Source: Bovifimicola sp050309585 (GTDB lineage: Bacteria; Bacillota; Clostridia; Lachnospirales; Lachnospiraceae). Taken from it: a stretch of DNA of 34,946 bases. Positions 14,696 through 22,506 of the stretch are shown in pieces; within the stretch, counting starts at the first letter, position 1, and each line of letters begins with the position of its first letter. The notes under the pieces were generated by a model that did not search any database, was not told the DNA's origin, and saw only the letters and a program-made list of their open reading frames with translations. The translations under genes and the position numbers were made by a program. The stretch covers positions 1-34,946 of the forward strand of contig JBNRML010000113.1 in NCBI GenBank assembly GCA_050309585.1, read 5' to 3'.

Positions 14696-15435
14696 AGATA
14701 ATATTATCGCCTGCTAAAAAGATGAATATCGATACAGATACCTTGGAGCCAATAGGATTGCCTGAATTCATTGATAAGTCCACTGAGATATTAGCCTGGT
14801 TGAAGGATAAATCGAAAGAGGATTTAAAAGAACTCTGGGGGTGTAGTGACAAAATTGCAGAGCAGAATTTTAAGCGTTTGGAAACTATGGACCTTTATCA
14901 ACAACTTACTCCGGCAGTTTTAGCATATGAAGGAATTGCATATCAGTATATGGCTCCGGCAGTATTTGAGGAAGAACATTTTCAGTATTTACAAAAACAC
15001 TTGAGAATATTATCAGCATTTTATGGAGTACTAAAGCCGATGGACGGGGTGACGCCGTATCGTTTGGAGATGCAGACAAAAGCTTCAATAGGAAATTCAA
15101 AAAATTTATATGATTTCTGGGGAGACAGTCTATATCAAGGGGTAAGAGATGAAAGTGGCATTATTATTAATCTTGCTTCAAAGGAATACTCGAAATGCAT
15201 TGAAAAATATCTGTCTCCCGAAGATACATATATTACGATAACATTTTGCGAATTATCAGGGGATAGGATGGTGACGAAAGGTACGTATGCTAAAATGGCA
15301 CGAGGAGAGATGGTCAGATTCATGGCGGAAAACAGTATTGATAATCCGGCGGAAATAAAGGGTTTCAATAGACTTGGATATGCTTTTAGAGCTGATTTTT
15401 CGTCAGAGACAGAGTATGTATTTGAAAGGAAGTGA
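14692..15435 (+). CDS. yaaA: Peroxide stress protein YaaA (DUF328/UPF0246)
   Basis: 247 aa. It starts MKIILSPAKKM, the signature of the family, and contains YQQLTPAVLAYEGIAYQ, FYGVLKPMDGVTPYRLEM and LASKEYSK, all highly conserved. In E. coli YaaA lowers intracellular free iron and limits Fenton damage during peroxide stress; DNA binding has been reported. It overlaps bcp by 4 nt. The C-terminus GFNRLGYAFRADFSSETEYVFER matches the family end, so it is full length. Confidence 0.95.
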   Translation: MKIILSPAKKMNIDTDTLEPIGLPEFIDKSTEILAWLKDKSKEDLKELWGCSDKIAEQNFKRLETMDLYQQLTPAVLAYEGIAYQYMAPAVFEEEHFQYLQKHLRILSAFYGVLKPMDGVTPYRLEMQTKASIGNSKNLYDFWGDSLYQGVRDESGIIINLASKEYSKCIEKYLSPEDTYITITFCELSGDRMVTKGTYAKMARGEMVRFMAENSIDNPAEIKGFNRLGYAFRADFSSETEYVFERK

Positions 15436-15458
15436 TATCATATCGTATTAGTATGAAG

Positions 15459-15502
15459 CAATTGACTTAATTTTGGCAATAATCTATAATTAAGTCCAGT
15501 TG
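15459..15502 (+). promoter_or_regulatory. Promoter inside a dyad ahead of the MATE transporter operon
   Basis: TTGACT (15462-15467), 17-nt spacer, TATAAT (15485-15490). The promoter is enclosed by an inverted repeat, CAATTGACTTAATT (15459-15472) and AATTAAGTCCAGTTG (15488-15502). A repressor bound to this dyad would cover both -35 and -10. Confidence 0.65.
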
Positions 15503-15596
15503 CTGAGCCGTATTTATATAGTATGGATATGCAACAAATAATTAATCCATAATGGCAAAGCTTACAACAATAAACATACAAAGAAGAGTTAAAAAT

Positions 15597-16982
15597 ATGA
15601 AATACAATTTAGCAAACGAAAAAAGGCATTTCTTACTTATTGCTGTTCCGATGATAATTCAAAATTTGATAACGAATTTTGTGAGTATGTTGGACAACAT
15701 TATGATTGGTCAGGTTAGCACCGCCCAGATGAGTGGTGTATCCATTGCAAATCAGTTTATTTTTGTTTTTAATATAACTATTTTTGGAGCAATATCCGGT
15801 GCAGGAATTTTTGGGGCGCAGTACTATGGCAAAGGAGACCATGAAGGACAGAAATACACTTTCAGGTTCAGACTGATTTTGTCTTTGATTTTAATAGGAA
15901 TTTTTGCCGTTGTTTTCAATTTGTTCGGAAAAGATTTGATTAGCCTGTTTTTAAGTGGCGATGATTCTCCTGAAATGATTAGCGAAACACTAAAGTATGG
16001 TAATCAATATCTTAGAATTATGATTATTGGTCTGATTCCTTTTGGAATTGGACAGGCATATGCAAGTGTTGTGCGTGAGTGCGGCGAGAGCAAGATACCA
16101 ATGTATGGTTCAGTCGCAGCCATTGGGGTGAATTTGTTACTGGATTATGGTCTTATTTTTGGAAAATTAGGTATGCCAAAAATGGGTGTTGCCGGTGCAG
16201 CCGTTGCCACCGTTATTGCAAAAACAATTGAGGCGTTGGTAGTAATTGTGTGGGCACATATGCACCCACGGAAGAATAAGTATATTGTGGGTGCGTTTAA
16301 GGGCATGTATATCCCGGCAGGCCTGATAATCGAGATTATAAAAAAGGGAATTCCACTCTTATTTAATGAATTTATGTGGGCACTTGGTGAGACAATTATA
16401 GCACAGAGTTATTCCGTCAAGGGAATAGATGTGGTGGCAGCCAGAAATATTGCATGCACACTTACGAACCTGTTTGGCGTTATTTTTGTTCAGATGGGTG
16501 GCGCAATTGGAATTGTAATTGGAAATACACTTGGAACCGGAGATAAGGAAAAGGCCAGGTGGCTTGACAGACAGCTTATTGTTTTCAGCTTGAAAATTAA
16601 TACGATAGTGGCTTTGTGTCTGGTGCCAGTGTCATTTTTATTTCCACATTTTTACAATACAGAGAAGGATATTATGATGCTTGCGACCTTCTTTATTTTG
16701 GTTCGCGCCCTTGCGATTCCAATCTGGACTTATACTAATGCCACGTATTTTACACTTAGAAGTGGTGGGAAAACAGGGATTACATTCTTATTCGACTTTG
16801 GTTATTCGTGGCTGATAATGATTCCGGCAGCATTTTTGCTGAATTATTTTACTAATCTGGACATTCATATAGTATTTGCCGTTGTTACATATATGGAGAT
16901 AATCAAGGTTATTATTGGATATAAACTGATAAAGAGCGGAATATGGGTGAATAATCTCGTGGAACAGTATAAAGATAATTAA
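15597..16982 (+). CDS. MATE-family efflux transporter
   Basis: 461 aa from the ATG at 15597; the frame is open to an ATG at 15552, but the later start gives the usual MATE N-terminus (ANEKRHFLLIAVPMIIQNLI) and has an AAGAAG site. About 12 membrane helices in two six-helix halves. Helix 1 carries PMIIQNLITNFVSMLDNIMIGQ and the second half starts with GIPLLFNEFMWALGETI, as in DinF/NorM-like MATE proteins that export cationic compounds by Na+ or H+ antiport. Located in the cytoplasmic membrane. It is followed after 26 nt by a cation:proton antiporter, suggesting a single transcript. The substrate is not predictable. Confidence 0.93.
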   Translation: MKYNLANEKRHFLLIAVPMIIQNLITNFVSMLDNIMIGQVSTAQMSGVSIANQFIFVFNITIFGAISGAGIFGAQYYGKGDHEGQKYTFRFRLILSLILIGIFAVVFNLFGKDLISLFLSGDDSPEMISETLKYGNQYLRIMIIGLIPFGIGQAYASVVRECGESKIPMYGSVAAIGVNLLLDYGLIFGKLGMPKMGVAGAAVATVIAKTIEALVVIVWAHMHPRKNKYIVGAFKGMYIPAGLIIEIIKKGIPLLFNEFMWALGETIIAQSYSVKGIDVVAARNIACTLTNLFGVIFVQMGGAIGIVIGNTLGTGDKEKARWLDRQLIVFSLKINTIVALCLVPVSFLFPHFYNTEKDIMMLATFFILVRALAIPIWTYTNATYFTLRSGGKTGITFLFDFGYSWLIMIPAAFLLNYFTNLDIHIVFAVVTYMEIIKVIIGYKLIKSGIWVNNLVEQYKDN

Positions 16983-17008
16983 ATATATGGAATGTGAGTG
17001 AGGTTATT

Positions 17009-18196
17009 ATGTTATTAAGTGTTTCTTTGATTTTGATTGTGGGTATGTCCATGGGATGGATGTGTAAGAAAATTAAACTCCCAAGTTTGATGGGAATGCT
17101 ATTTACCGGAATAATTCTTGGTCCATATGTATTTAATTTATTGGATGAAAGCATATTGGGAATTTCATCGGAGCTCAGAAAAATGGCACTTATTATTATC
17201 TTAACAAGGGCTGGTCTGGGACTTGATTTATCAGGATTAAAAAAAATAGGAAGACCTGCTGTATTAATGTGTTTTGTTCCGGCAAGCCTTGAACTTCTGG
17301 GGATGATTTTACTTGCACCAAGATTTATGGGATTGTCAGTATTGGAGGCTGCCATTATGGGTGCTGTTCTTGCTGCTGTTTCACCGGCAGTAGTGGTTCC
17401 GAGAATGGTCAAGCTTATGGAAGAAGGATATGGAGTAAATGAGGGGATTCCACAGTTAATCCTTGCAGGGGCCTCGGTGGATGATGTTTATGTAATTGTG
17501 CTGTTTTCTACTTTTGTTGGAATGATGCAGGGGGAAAGTGTTTCAATTATCAGCTTTGTAAATATACCTGTTTCAATATTTCTTGGAATAGCGTTTGGAT
17601 TATTTCTTGGAATCATAATGGCATATTTTTTTGAAAAGGATCATATGAGAGATACGTCAAAGGTTCTTATATTATTAAGTATCTCCTTTTTGTTAGTTGT
17701 AATAGAGGATAATTTGAAGACACCGATAACTTTTTCGGCGTTGATTGCAATTATGTTTATTGGCATAGGCTTGCAAAAGAAGAGGGAAGCTGTGGTCAAA
17801 AGACTCTCAGCAAAATACGCAAAACTGTGGGTTGGAGCAGAGGTATTTCTTTTTGTACTGGTTGGTGCCACGGTAAATGTGGAATATCTTGGAAAGGTTG
17901 GGTTAAAAGCCCTTTTTGTGATTTTAGGAGCTTTAGTGTTCAGAATGTTTGGTGTGTTCGTGTGCCTTCTTGGCACAAGCCTGAAATCAAGGGAGAGATT
18001 GTTTTCTATGATGGCATATACACCAAAAGCAACTGTTCAGGCTGCCATTGGTGGTATTCCTCTTTTGCTGGGATTTGCCTGTGGAGATACAGTGCTCACG
18101 GTAGCCGTATTAGCCATTGTTCTCACTGCACCACTGGGTGCCTTTGCAATAGATTTGTCATATAAGAAATTACTGAAAAAGGATTGTCATCATTAA
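17009..18196 (+). CDS. Cation:proton antiporter (Na+/H+ exchanger family)
   Basis: 395 aa from the ATG at 17009, which has GTGAGTGAGG 5 nt upstream; a GTG at 16994 gives a longer alternative. A 12-13 helix integral membrane protein of the CPA superfamily. The recognisable elements are PSLMGMLFTGIILGPYVF in helix 2, the ILTRAGLGLDLSGLKK loop, the AAVSPAVVVPRM segment and the VDDVYVIVLFS helix with paired acidic residues that serve as the ion site. The final segments TPKATVQAAIGGIPL are also typical. It probably exchanges Na+ or K+ for H+. It lies in one unit with the MATE gene. Its stop overlaps, tail to tail, the end of the 50-aa minus-strand gene. Confidence 0.92.
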   Translation: MLLSVSLILIVGMSMGWMCKKIKLPSLMGMLFTGIILGPYVFNLLDESILGISSELRKMALIIILTRAGLGLDLSGLKKIGRPAVLMCFVPASLELLGMILLAPRFMGLSVLEAAIMGAVLAAVSPAVVVPRMVKLMEEGYGVNEGIPQLILAGASVDDVYVIVLFSTFVGMMQGESVSIISFVNIPVSIFLGIAFGLFLGIIMAYFFEKDHMRDTSKVLILLSISFLLVVIEDNLKTPITFSALIAIMFIGIGLQKKREAVVKRLSAKYAKLWVGAEVFLFVLVGATVNVEYLGKVGLKALFVILGALVFRMFGVFVCLLGTSLKSRERLFSMMAYTPKATVQAAIGGIPLLLGFACGDTVLTVAVLAIVLTAPLGAFAIDLSYKKLLKKDCHH

Positions 18197-18345
18197 TATT
18201 TATTTTTCATTTGAATTTTCATGGAATACATTCTGTCATCAGCCGGTTTTGATATTTTGTTGGGTGACTTTTCGTCATCCTCGTCACTACTCATACCCTT
18301 TTCACGCAATTTTCGTATTAAATTAACAACCTCTTTACCACTCAT
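18193..18345 (-). CDS. Small protein of 50 residues, unknown function
   Basis: Minus-strand frame MSGKEVVNLIRKLREKGMSS, then an acidic DEDDEKSPNK stretch, then KPADDRMYSMKIQMKNKY. A plausible ribosome site (AGGAAGTGAG) is 8 or so nt before the ATG and a -10 TATAAT lies about 40 nt further upstream on the same strand. The first 20 residues would form a basic amphipathic helix. The gene ends 4 nt inside the antiporter gene, convergently. Many Lachnospiraceae have small proteins of this 'SGKEVVxLIRKLREKG' look beside other genes, but no family or function is assigned. Confidence 0.55.
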   Translation of the reverse strand: MSGKEVVNLIRKLREKGMSSDEDDEKSPNKISKPADDRMYSMKIQMKNKY

Positions 18346-18385
18346 ATAATTACTCACTTCCTAATCACCTTCTTTCGTTGGTGAT

Positions 18386-18391
18386 ATTATA
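18386..18391 (-). promoter_or_regulatory. -10 element for the 50-aa gene
   Basis: Minus-strand TATAAT with a weak -35 (TTATTT, 17-nt spacing). It faces away from the purF promoter. Confidence 0.45.
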
Positions 18392-18444
18392 TCAGAATTT
18401 CTTACATAAAATAACATATTAATATGAGAAAATATTATTTTCTG

Positions 18445-18473
18445 TTGACATCTTAAAAAATAGAGACTACAAT
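18445..18473 (+). promoter_or_regulatory. purF promoter
   Basis: Consensus TTGACA (18445-18450), 17-nt spacer, TACAAT (18468-18473). The start would be near 18480, so the leader hairpin begins about 8 nt into the transcript. Confidence 0.75.
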
Positions 18474-18487
18474 TACCAGTGAAAAGC

Positions 18488-18525
18488 AAAGGCGCTTTGG
18501 ACAAGGTCCAAAGTGCCTTTTTGTG
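18488..18525 (+). terminator. Leader terminator/attenuator of purF
   Basis: 15-bp stem AAAGGCGCTTTGGAC/GTCCAAAGTGCCTTT with a 3-nt loop and a following TT tail. It sits between the promoter and the gene, so it acts as an attenuator rather than an end-of-gene terminator. The 5' arm and its flank match the glnA leader (AAAAGCAAAGGCGCTTTG in both). Confidence 0.8.
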
Positions 18526-18531
18526 CAATAA

Positions 18532-18642
18532 GCCGTCATGCAGAAATTGTGCTTGCACAAATTTCTATATGACGGCCAATGTAAATCGAGCCGACAGGCG
18601 AGATGACAATAATTGCACGACGAGTAGGAGCAAGCCTACTCG
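18532..18642 (+). promoter_or_regulatory. Structured 5' untranslated region of purF
   Basis: After the leader terminator come two more hairpins. One is a 45-nt stem-loop GCCGTCAT...ATGACGGC (18532-18576) whose inner stem AGAAATTGTGC/GCACAAATTTCT has one bulge. The other is CGAGTAGG/CCTACTCG (18621-18642). About 200 nt of untranslated leader precede purF in total, long for this genome. Confidence 0.5.
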
Positions 18643-18675
18643 ATTGTATACAGCGTAAGCGAGATGGAGGTTATT

Positions 18676-20052
18676 ATGCAATATGATGATCATGTAAAGG
18701 AAGAATGTGGAGTATTTGGTATATGGGCAGAGGGAGATAAAAATGTGTCCCAAACCATATATCAGGGACTTTTGGCATTACAGCACAGAGGCCAGGAGTC
18801 AGCAGGAATAGTTGTTTGCGATACAAGAGGGCCAATAGGAAATATTTGCTCTCATAAGGATATGGGGCTTGTGAGCGAAGTATTTCACGGAGATACGATT
18901 GAAAAAATGAGGGGAAATATAGGTATTGGACATGTGCGATATTCAACGGCAGGCGGAAGCGTGGTATCAAATGCCCAGCCCATTGTGCTTAATTATTTAA
19001 AGGGAACTTTGGCACTTGCCCACAACGGAAACATTACAAATGCTGATGAACTGAGATATGAGCTTGCTTCAGAGGGAGCAATTTTTAATGGTACCTCTGA
19101 CTCGGAGACCATAGCATACCGCATAGCTAAGGAGCGTATTAACTCGGATTCCATAGAGGATGCTGTATATAAGACCGTTCAGATGATAAAGGGTGGTTAT
19201 GCCTTATTAATACTCAGTCCAAGGAAGCTTGTGGCTGTGCGTGACCCTTTGGGGATAAAGCCTTTGTGTCTTGGGAAAAAAGATGACAGCTATATTGTTG
19301 CATCGGAAAGCTGTGCAATAGAGTCTGTGGGAGGAGAGTTTATAAGGGATATTGAGCCTGGAGAGATAATAACCATTACTTCGGAGGGGCTTCACGTGAA
19401 TTATCATTTGCAAACAAAAAACAGGGCACATTGTATATTTGAATACATATATTTCGCACGCCTGGATTCAAAAATTGACGGAATAAGTGTTTATGATGCA
19501 AGAATAGAAGGCGGTAAGGCTTTGGCCAGAAGATATCCAGTTGAGGCTGATGTTGTAACAGGTGTTCCGGATTCGGGACTGGTGGCAGCAGTGGGGTATT
19601 CACAGGAATCTGGAATTCCGTTTTCGTTGGCATTCCACAAAAATAGTTATGTGGGAAGAACCTTTATAAAGCCTACCCAGGAGGAAAGGGCAAATGCAGT
19701 AAGGGCGAAACTAAGCATACTTGAGAGTGTTGTCAAAGGTAAGCGGGTTGTGCTTATTGATGATTCCATTGTCAGGGGAACAACTATTGCTAACCTGATA
19801 AAAATGCTAAGGGCAAGCGGAGCGACTGAGGTGCATGTAAGAATTAGTTCTCCTCCATTTTTATATCCTTGTTATTACGGGACAGATGTACCTGATAATT
19901 CCCAGCTCATTGCCAACAATATGTCTGTTCAGGAAATATGTGATATGATTGGAGCGGATTCACTGGGATATATGGATATATCAGATTTCAATTGCATGAC
20001 AGGAGACCTGCCGATTTGCAAGGCATGTTTTAATAATGATTATCCTGTATGA
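18676..20052 (+). CDS. purF: Amidophosphoribosyltransferase
   Basis: 458 aa from the ATG at 18676, placed by GGAGG at 18666-18670; an ATG at 18664 overlaps that site. It catalyses the first step of purine synthesis: PRPP plus glutamine gives phosphoribosylamine. The N-terminal propeptide MQYDDHVKEE would be removed to expose the nucleophilic cysteine of CGVFGIW. HRGQESAG and the GNIGIGHVRYSTAGG segment belong to the class II glutaminase. The PRPP loop is VVLIDDSIVRGTT. Cysteines in HCIFEYIYFARLDS, NCMTGDLPICKACF fit the 4Fe-4S cluster of the Bacillus-type enzyme. It is not in a pur operon here but beside glnA and amt, and shares their leader hairpin design. Confidence 0.96.
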   Translation: MQYDDHVKEECGVFGIWAEGDKNVSQTIYQGLLALQHRGQESAGIVVCDTRGPIGNICSHKDMGLVSEVFHGDTIEKMRGNIGIGHVRYSTAGGSVVSNAQPIVLNYLKGTLALAHNGNITNADELRYELASEGAIFNGTSDSETIAYRIAKERINSDSIEDAVYKTVQMIKGGYALLILSPRKLVAVRDPLGIKPLCLGKKDDSYIVASESCAIESVGGEFIRDIEPGEIITITSEGLHVNYHLQTKNRAHCIFEYIYFARLDSKIDGISVYDARIEGGKALARRYPVEADVVTGVPDSGLVAAVGYSQESGIPFSLAFHKNSYVGRTFIKPTQEERANAVRAKLSILESVVKGKRVVLIDDSIVRGTTIANLIKMLRASGATEVHVRISSPPFLYPCYYGTDVPDNSQLIANNMSVQEICDMIGADSLGYMDISDFNCMTGDLPICKACFNNDYPV

Positions 20053-20106
20053 AGCAATATTTAGTGAGATGTTAAATTAAATGTTAAAAAAAATATTAAA
20101 AAGTTA

Positions 20107-20135
20107 TTGACAAATTGCAAAATCAAGTTTATAGT
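20107..20135 (+). promoter_or_regulatory. glnA promoter
   Basis: TTGACA (20107-20112), 17-nt spacer, TATAGT (20130-20135). Start near 20142, about 10 nt before the leader hairpin. Confidence 0.75.
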
Positions 20136-20151
20136 ACTGAACATAAAAGCA

Positions 20152-20191
20152 AAGGCGCTTTGAGAAGAAGTTCTCAAGGCGTCTTTTTTTT
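20152..20191 (+). terminator. Leader terminator/attenuator of glnA
   Basis: 15-bp stem AAGGCGCTTTGAGAA/TTCTCAAGGCGTCTT (two G-U pairs), 4-nt loop, then a run of T. It lies downstream of the glnA promoter and 125 nt before the start codon. Shares AAAAGCAAAGGCGCTTTG with the purF leader. Confidence 0.8.
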
Positions 20192-20315
20192 GCTGATAAG
20201 TCAGGCAGGTGGGAGCCTACCGGATGAATAAGCTGATTACCCGATGGAGGATGCGCAACTCTAGAGGGTTAATAAAATAAAAAACATAGTTTAGAAATTG
20301 AAAGGAGTAAATAGT

Positions 20316-22406
20316 ATGAACATACCAGAATTATACGGAAGCTTAGTTTTTAATGATAAGGTTATGAGAGATAAACTTCCAAAAGATATTTATAAGGCTT
20401 TAAAAAAGACAATTGATAAGAATACACATCTTGAACTTGATGTGGCAAATGCAGTTGCACTTGCTATGAAGGAATGGGCAGTAGAAAATGGTGCAACACA
20501 TTTTACTCATTGGTTCCAGCCAATGACCGGCTTCACGGCTGAGAAGCATGACGGCTTTATTAATCCAATTGGAAATGGCGAAGTAATCATGGAATTTTCA
20601 GGAAAGGAACTTGTAAAGGGCGAGCCTGATGCATCAAGTTTTCCTTCAGGTGGACTTAGAGCTACATTTGAAGCAAGAGGATATACAGCCTGGGATCCAA
20701 CATCACCGGCATTTATCAAGGATGGAACCTTATGTATTCCAACAGCCTTCTGTTCTTACAGCGGTGAGGCACTTGATAAGAAAACACCACTTTTAAGATC
20801 TATGGAAGTGCTGAGTAAAGAGGCAACAAAGATATTAAATCTTCTTGGTAATACAGAGGTTGAAAGCGTTTCCACAACAGTAGGTCCTGAACAGGAATAT
20901 TTCCTTGTGGACAAAGAAGATTTCAAAAAGAGGATGGATCTTGTGTTTACGGGAAGAACACTTTTAGGTGCAATGCCTCCTAAGGGACAGGAGATGGAGG
21001 ATCATTACTTTGGTACATTGAAACCTAGGGTAGCTGCATATATGCATGACCTTGATGAAGAACTTTGGAAACTTGGAATACCTGCAAAGACAAAACACAA
21101 CGAGGTTGCACCTTGCCAGCATGAGCTCGCACCGGTATTTGATACGACAAATGTTGCTGTTGACCACAACCAGCTCACAATGGAAGTGATGAAAAAACTT
21201 GCAGATAAACATGGTTTTGTATGTCTTCTTCACGAAAAACCATTTGATGGAATCAATGGTTCAGGTAAGCATAACAACTGGTCAATGACAACAAATACAG
21301 GTATAAATCTTTTAGAGCCTGGAAAGACTCCTGCAGAAAATACACAGTTCCTCGTATTCCTTTCAGCAGTCATCAAGGCAGTTGATGAATATGCGGACTT
21401 AATGAGACTTTCAGTTGCCAGCGCAGGAAATGACCACAGACTTGGAGCAAATGAAGCACCTCCTGCAATTATTTCAATTTTCCTTGGTGATGAGCTCACA
21501 GCAGTTCTCGACTCAATTGAAAATGATAAGTTCTTTGATAATCAGGCAATGGTTGCAATGGAAACAGGAGCTTCTGTTCTTCCTCACTTTATGAAGGACA
21601 CAACAGATAGAAACAGAACATCGCCATTTGCATTTACAGGTAATAAATTTGAGTTCAGATCTCTTGGTTCTTCGCTTTCAGTTGCAGGTCCAAACATAGT
21701 TCTCAATACAGCAGTTGCACAAGAATTAAAGACCTTCTACGAGGAACTCAAGGATGTTGCTGCAGAGGATATGGATGAGGCAGTTCATAAATTAATTAAA
21801 AAGACTATCATCGAACACAAGAGAGTAATCTTTAATGGTAATGGTTACACGGATGAGTGGGTTGCAGAGGCAGAAAAGAGAGGATTATATAACCTTCGTT
21901 CAACGCCAGATGCCCTTCCGGTATTTGTAGCTGAAAAGAATGTGAACCTCTTTGTGGGAAATGGTATATATACCGAAAGTGAGATTAATTCAAGATATGA
22001 GATTCTTCTTGAAAATTATTCTAAGACAATCCATATTGAGGCAAAGACACTTACGGATATGGTTAATCATCAGTTTATGCCGGCTCTGCTTAAATACATA
22101 GACTCACTTACAGATGTTGTTACAAAGAAACAGAGTATCGGTGGCATTACCTCAAAGACAGAGACAAAGCTCATTGAAAATCTCAGTAAAGCTTATGATG
22201 AGTTATTTGAGTTGAATGAAAAGCTTGTTGCAGACAGAACAGAGGCAGAAAACATGACAGACAGTCTCTCTATGGCTAAATTCTATCAGGCAACAATATT
22301 AAGTGACATGGATGCAATAAGGGCAGTGGCAGATGAGGCAGAGCAGTATATTCCAAAGGAAATGATGCCTTATCCAAGCTATTCAGATATGTTATTCTAT
22401 GTATAG
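20316..22406 (+). CDS. glnA: Glutamine synthetase type III
   Basis: 696 aa from the ATG at 20316 (AAAGGAG, 8-nt spacing; the frame is open a little further upstream). It makes glutamine from glutamate, ammonia and ATP. Length near 700 aa and motifs mark it as the GSIII (GlnN) family found in Bacteroidetes, cyanobacteria and many Clostridia. Seen are SSFPSGGLRATFEARGYTAWD near the N-terminus, GPEQEYFLVD, NEVAPCQHELAPVFD, LHEKPFDGINGSGKHNNWSM and the arginine/nucleotide segment NRTSPFAFTGNKFEFRS. A C-terminal helical extension (SYSDMLFYV end) is complete. It is the ammonium-assimilation centre of the block. Transcribed from its own promoter with a leader terminator; the next gene is the ammonium transporter. 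Confidence 0.96.
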   Translation: MNIPELYGSLVFNDKVMRDKLPKDIYKALKKTIDKNTHLELDVANAVALAMKEWAVENGATHFTHWFQPMTGFTAEKHDGFINPIGNGEVIMEFSGKELVKGEPDASSFPSGGLRATFEARGYTAWDPTSPAFIKDGTLCIPTAFCSYSGEALDKKTPLLRSMEVLSKEATKILNLLGNTEVESVSTTVGPEQEYFLVDKEDFKKRMDLVFTGRTLLGAMPPKGQEMEDHYFGTLKPRVAAYMHDLDEELWKLGIPAKTKHNEVAPCQHELAPVFDTTNVAVDHNQLTMEVMKKLADKHGFVCLLHEKPFDGINGSGKHNNWSMTTNTGINLLEPGKTPAENTQFLVFLSAVIKAVDEYADLMRLSVASAGNDHRLGANEAPPAIISIFLGDELTAVLDSIENDKFFDNQAMVAMETGASVLPHFMKDTTDRNRTSPFAFTGNKFEFRSLGSSLSVAGPNIVLNTAVAQELKTFYEELKDVAAEDMDEAVHKLIKKTIIEHKRVIFNGNGYTDEWVAEAEKRGLYNLRSTPDALPVFVAEKNVNLFVGNGIYTESEINSRYEILLENYSKTIHIEAKTLTDMVNHQFMPALLKYIDSLTDVVTKKQSIGGITSKTETKLIENLSKAYDELFELNEKLVADRTEAENMTDSLSMAKFYQATILSDMDAIRAVADEAEQYIPKEMMPYPSYSDMLFYV

Positions 22407-22433
22407 AATTAATAAAAAATATTAAGCATACGC

Positions 22434-22470
22434 AAGGGCGCGTTACCAAAGTGGTGACGTGCCTTTTTGT
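22434..22470 (+). terminator. Terminator/attenuator between glnA and amt
   Basis: 14-bp stem AAGGGCGCGTTACC/GGTGACGTGCCTTT with a 5-nt loop and TTTT. It ends 41 nt before the amt start codon. It could end glnA or act as an amt leader attenuator; the AAGGGCGCG 5' arm and CGTGCCTTTTTG 3' arm look like the purF and glnA leaders. No clear promoter is seen between glnA and this hairpin. Confidence 0.75.
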
Positions 22471-22506
22471 ATATATAAATTTCAGAAATGAAAGGACGTG
22501 GATATT

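Noticed and set aside
15552..15596. Longer MATE protein start at 15552
   Set aside because: It adds 15 polar residues with no ribosome site; the ATG at 15597 gives the usual family N-terminus.
20140..20315. A known glutamine riboswitch ahead of glnA
   Set aside because: The leader has a simple terminator hairpin and no recognisable riboswitch core of the glnA or Downstream-peptide type; those are mainly cyanobacterial and marine.
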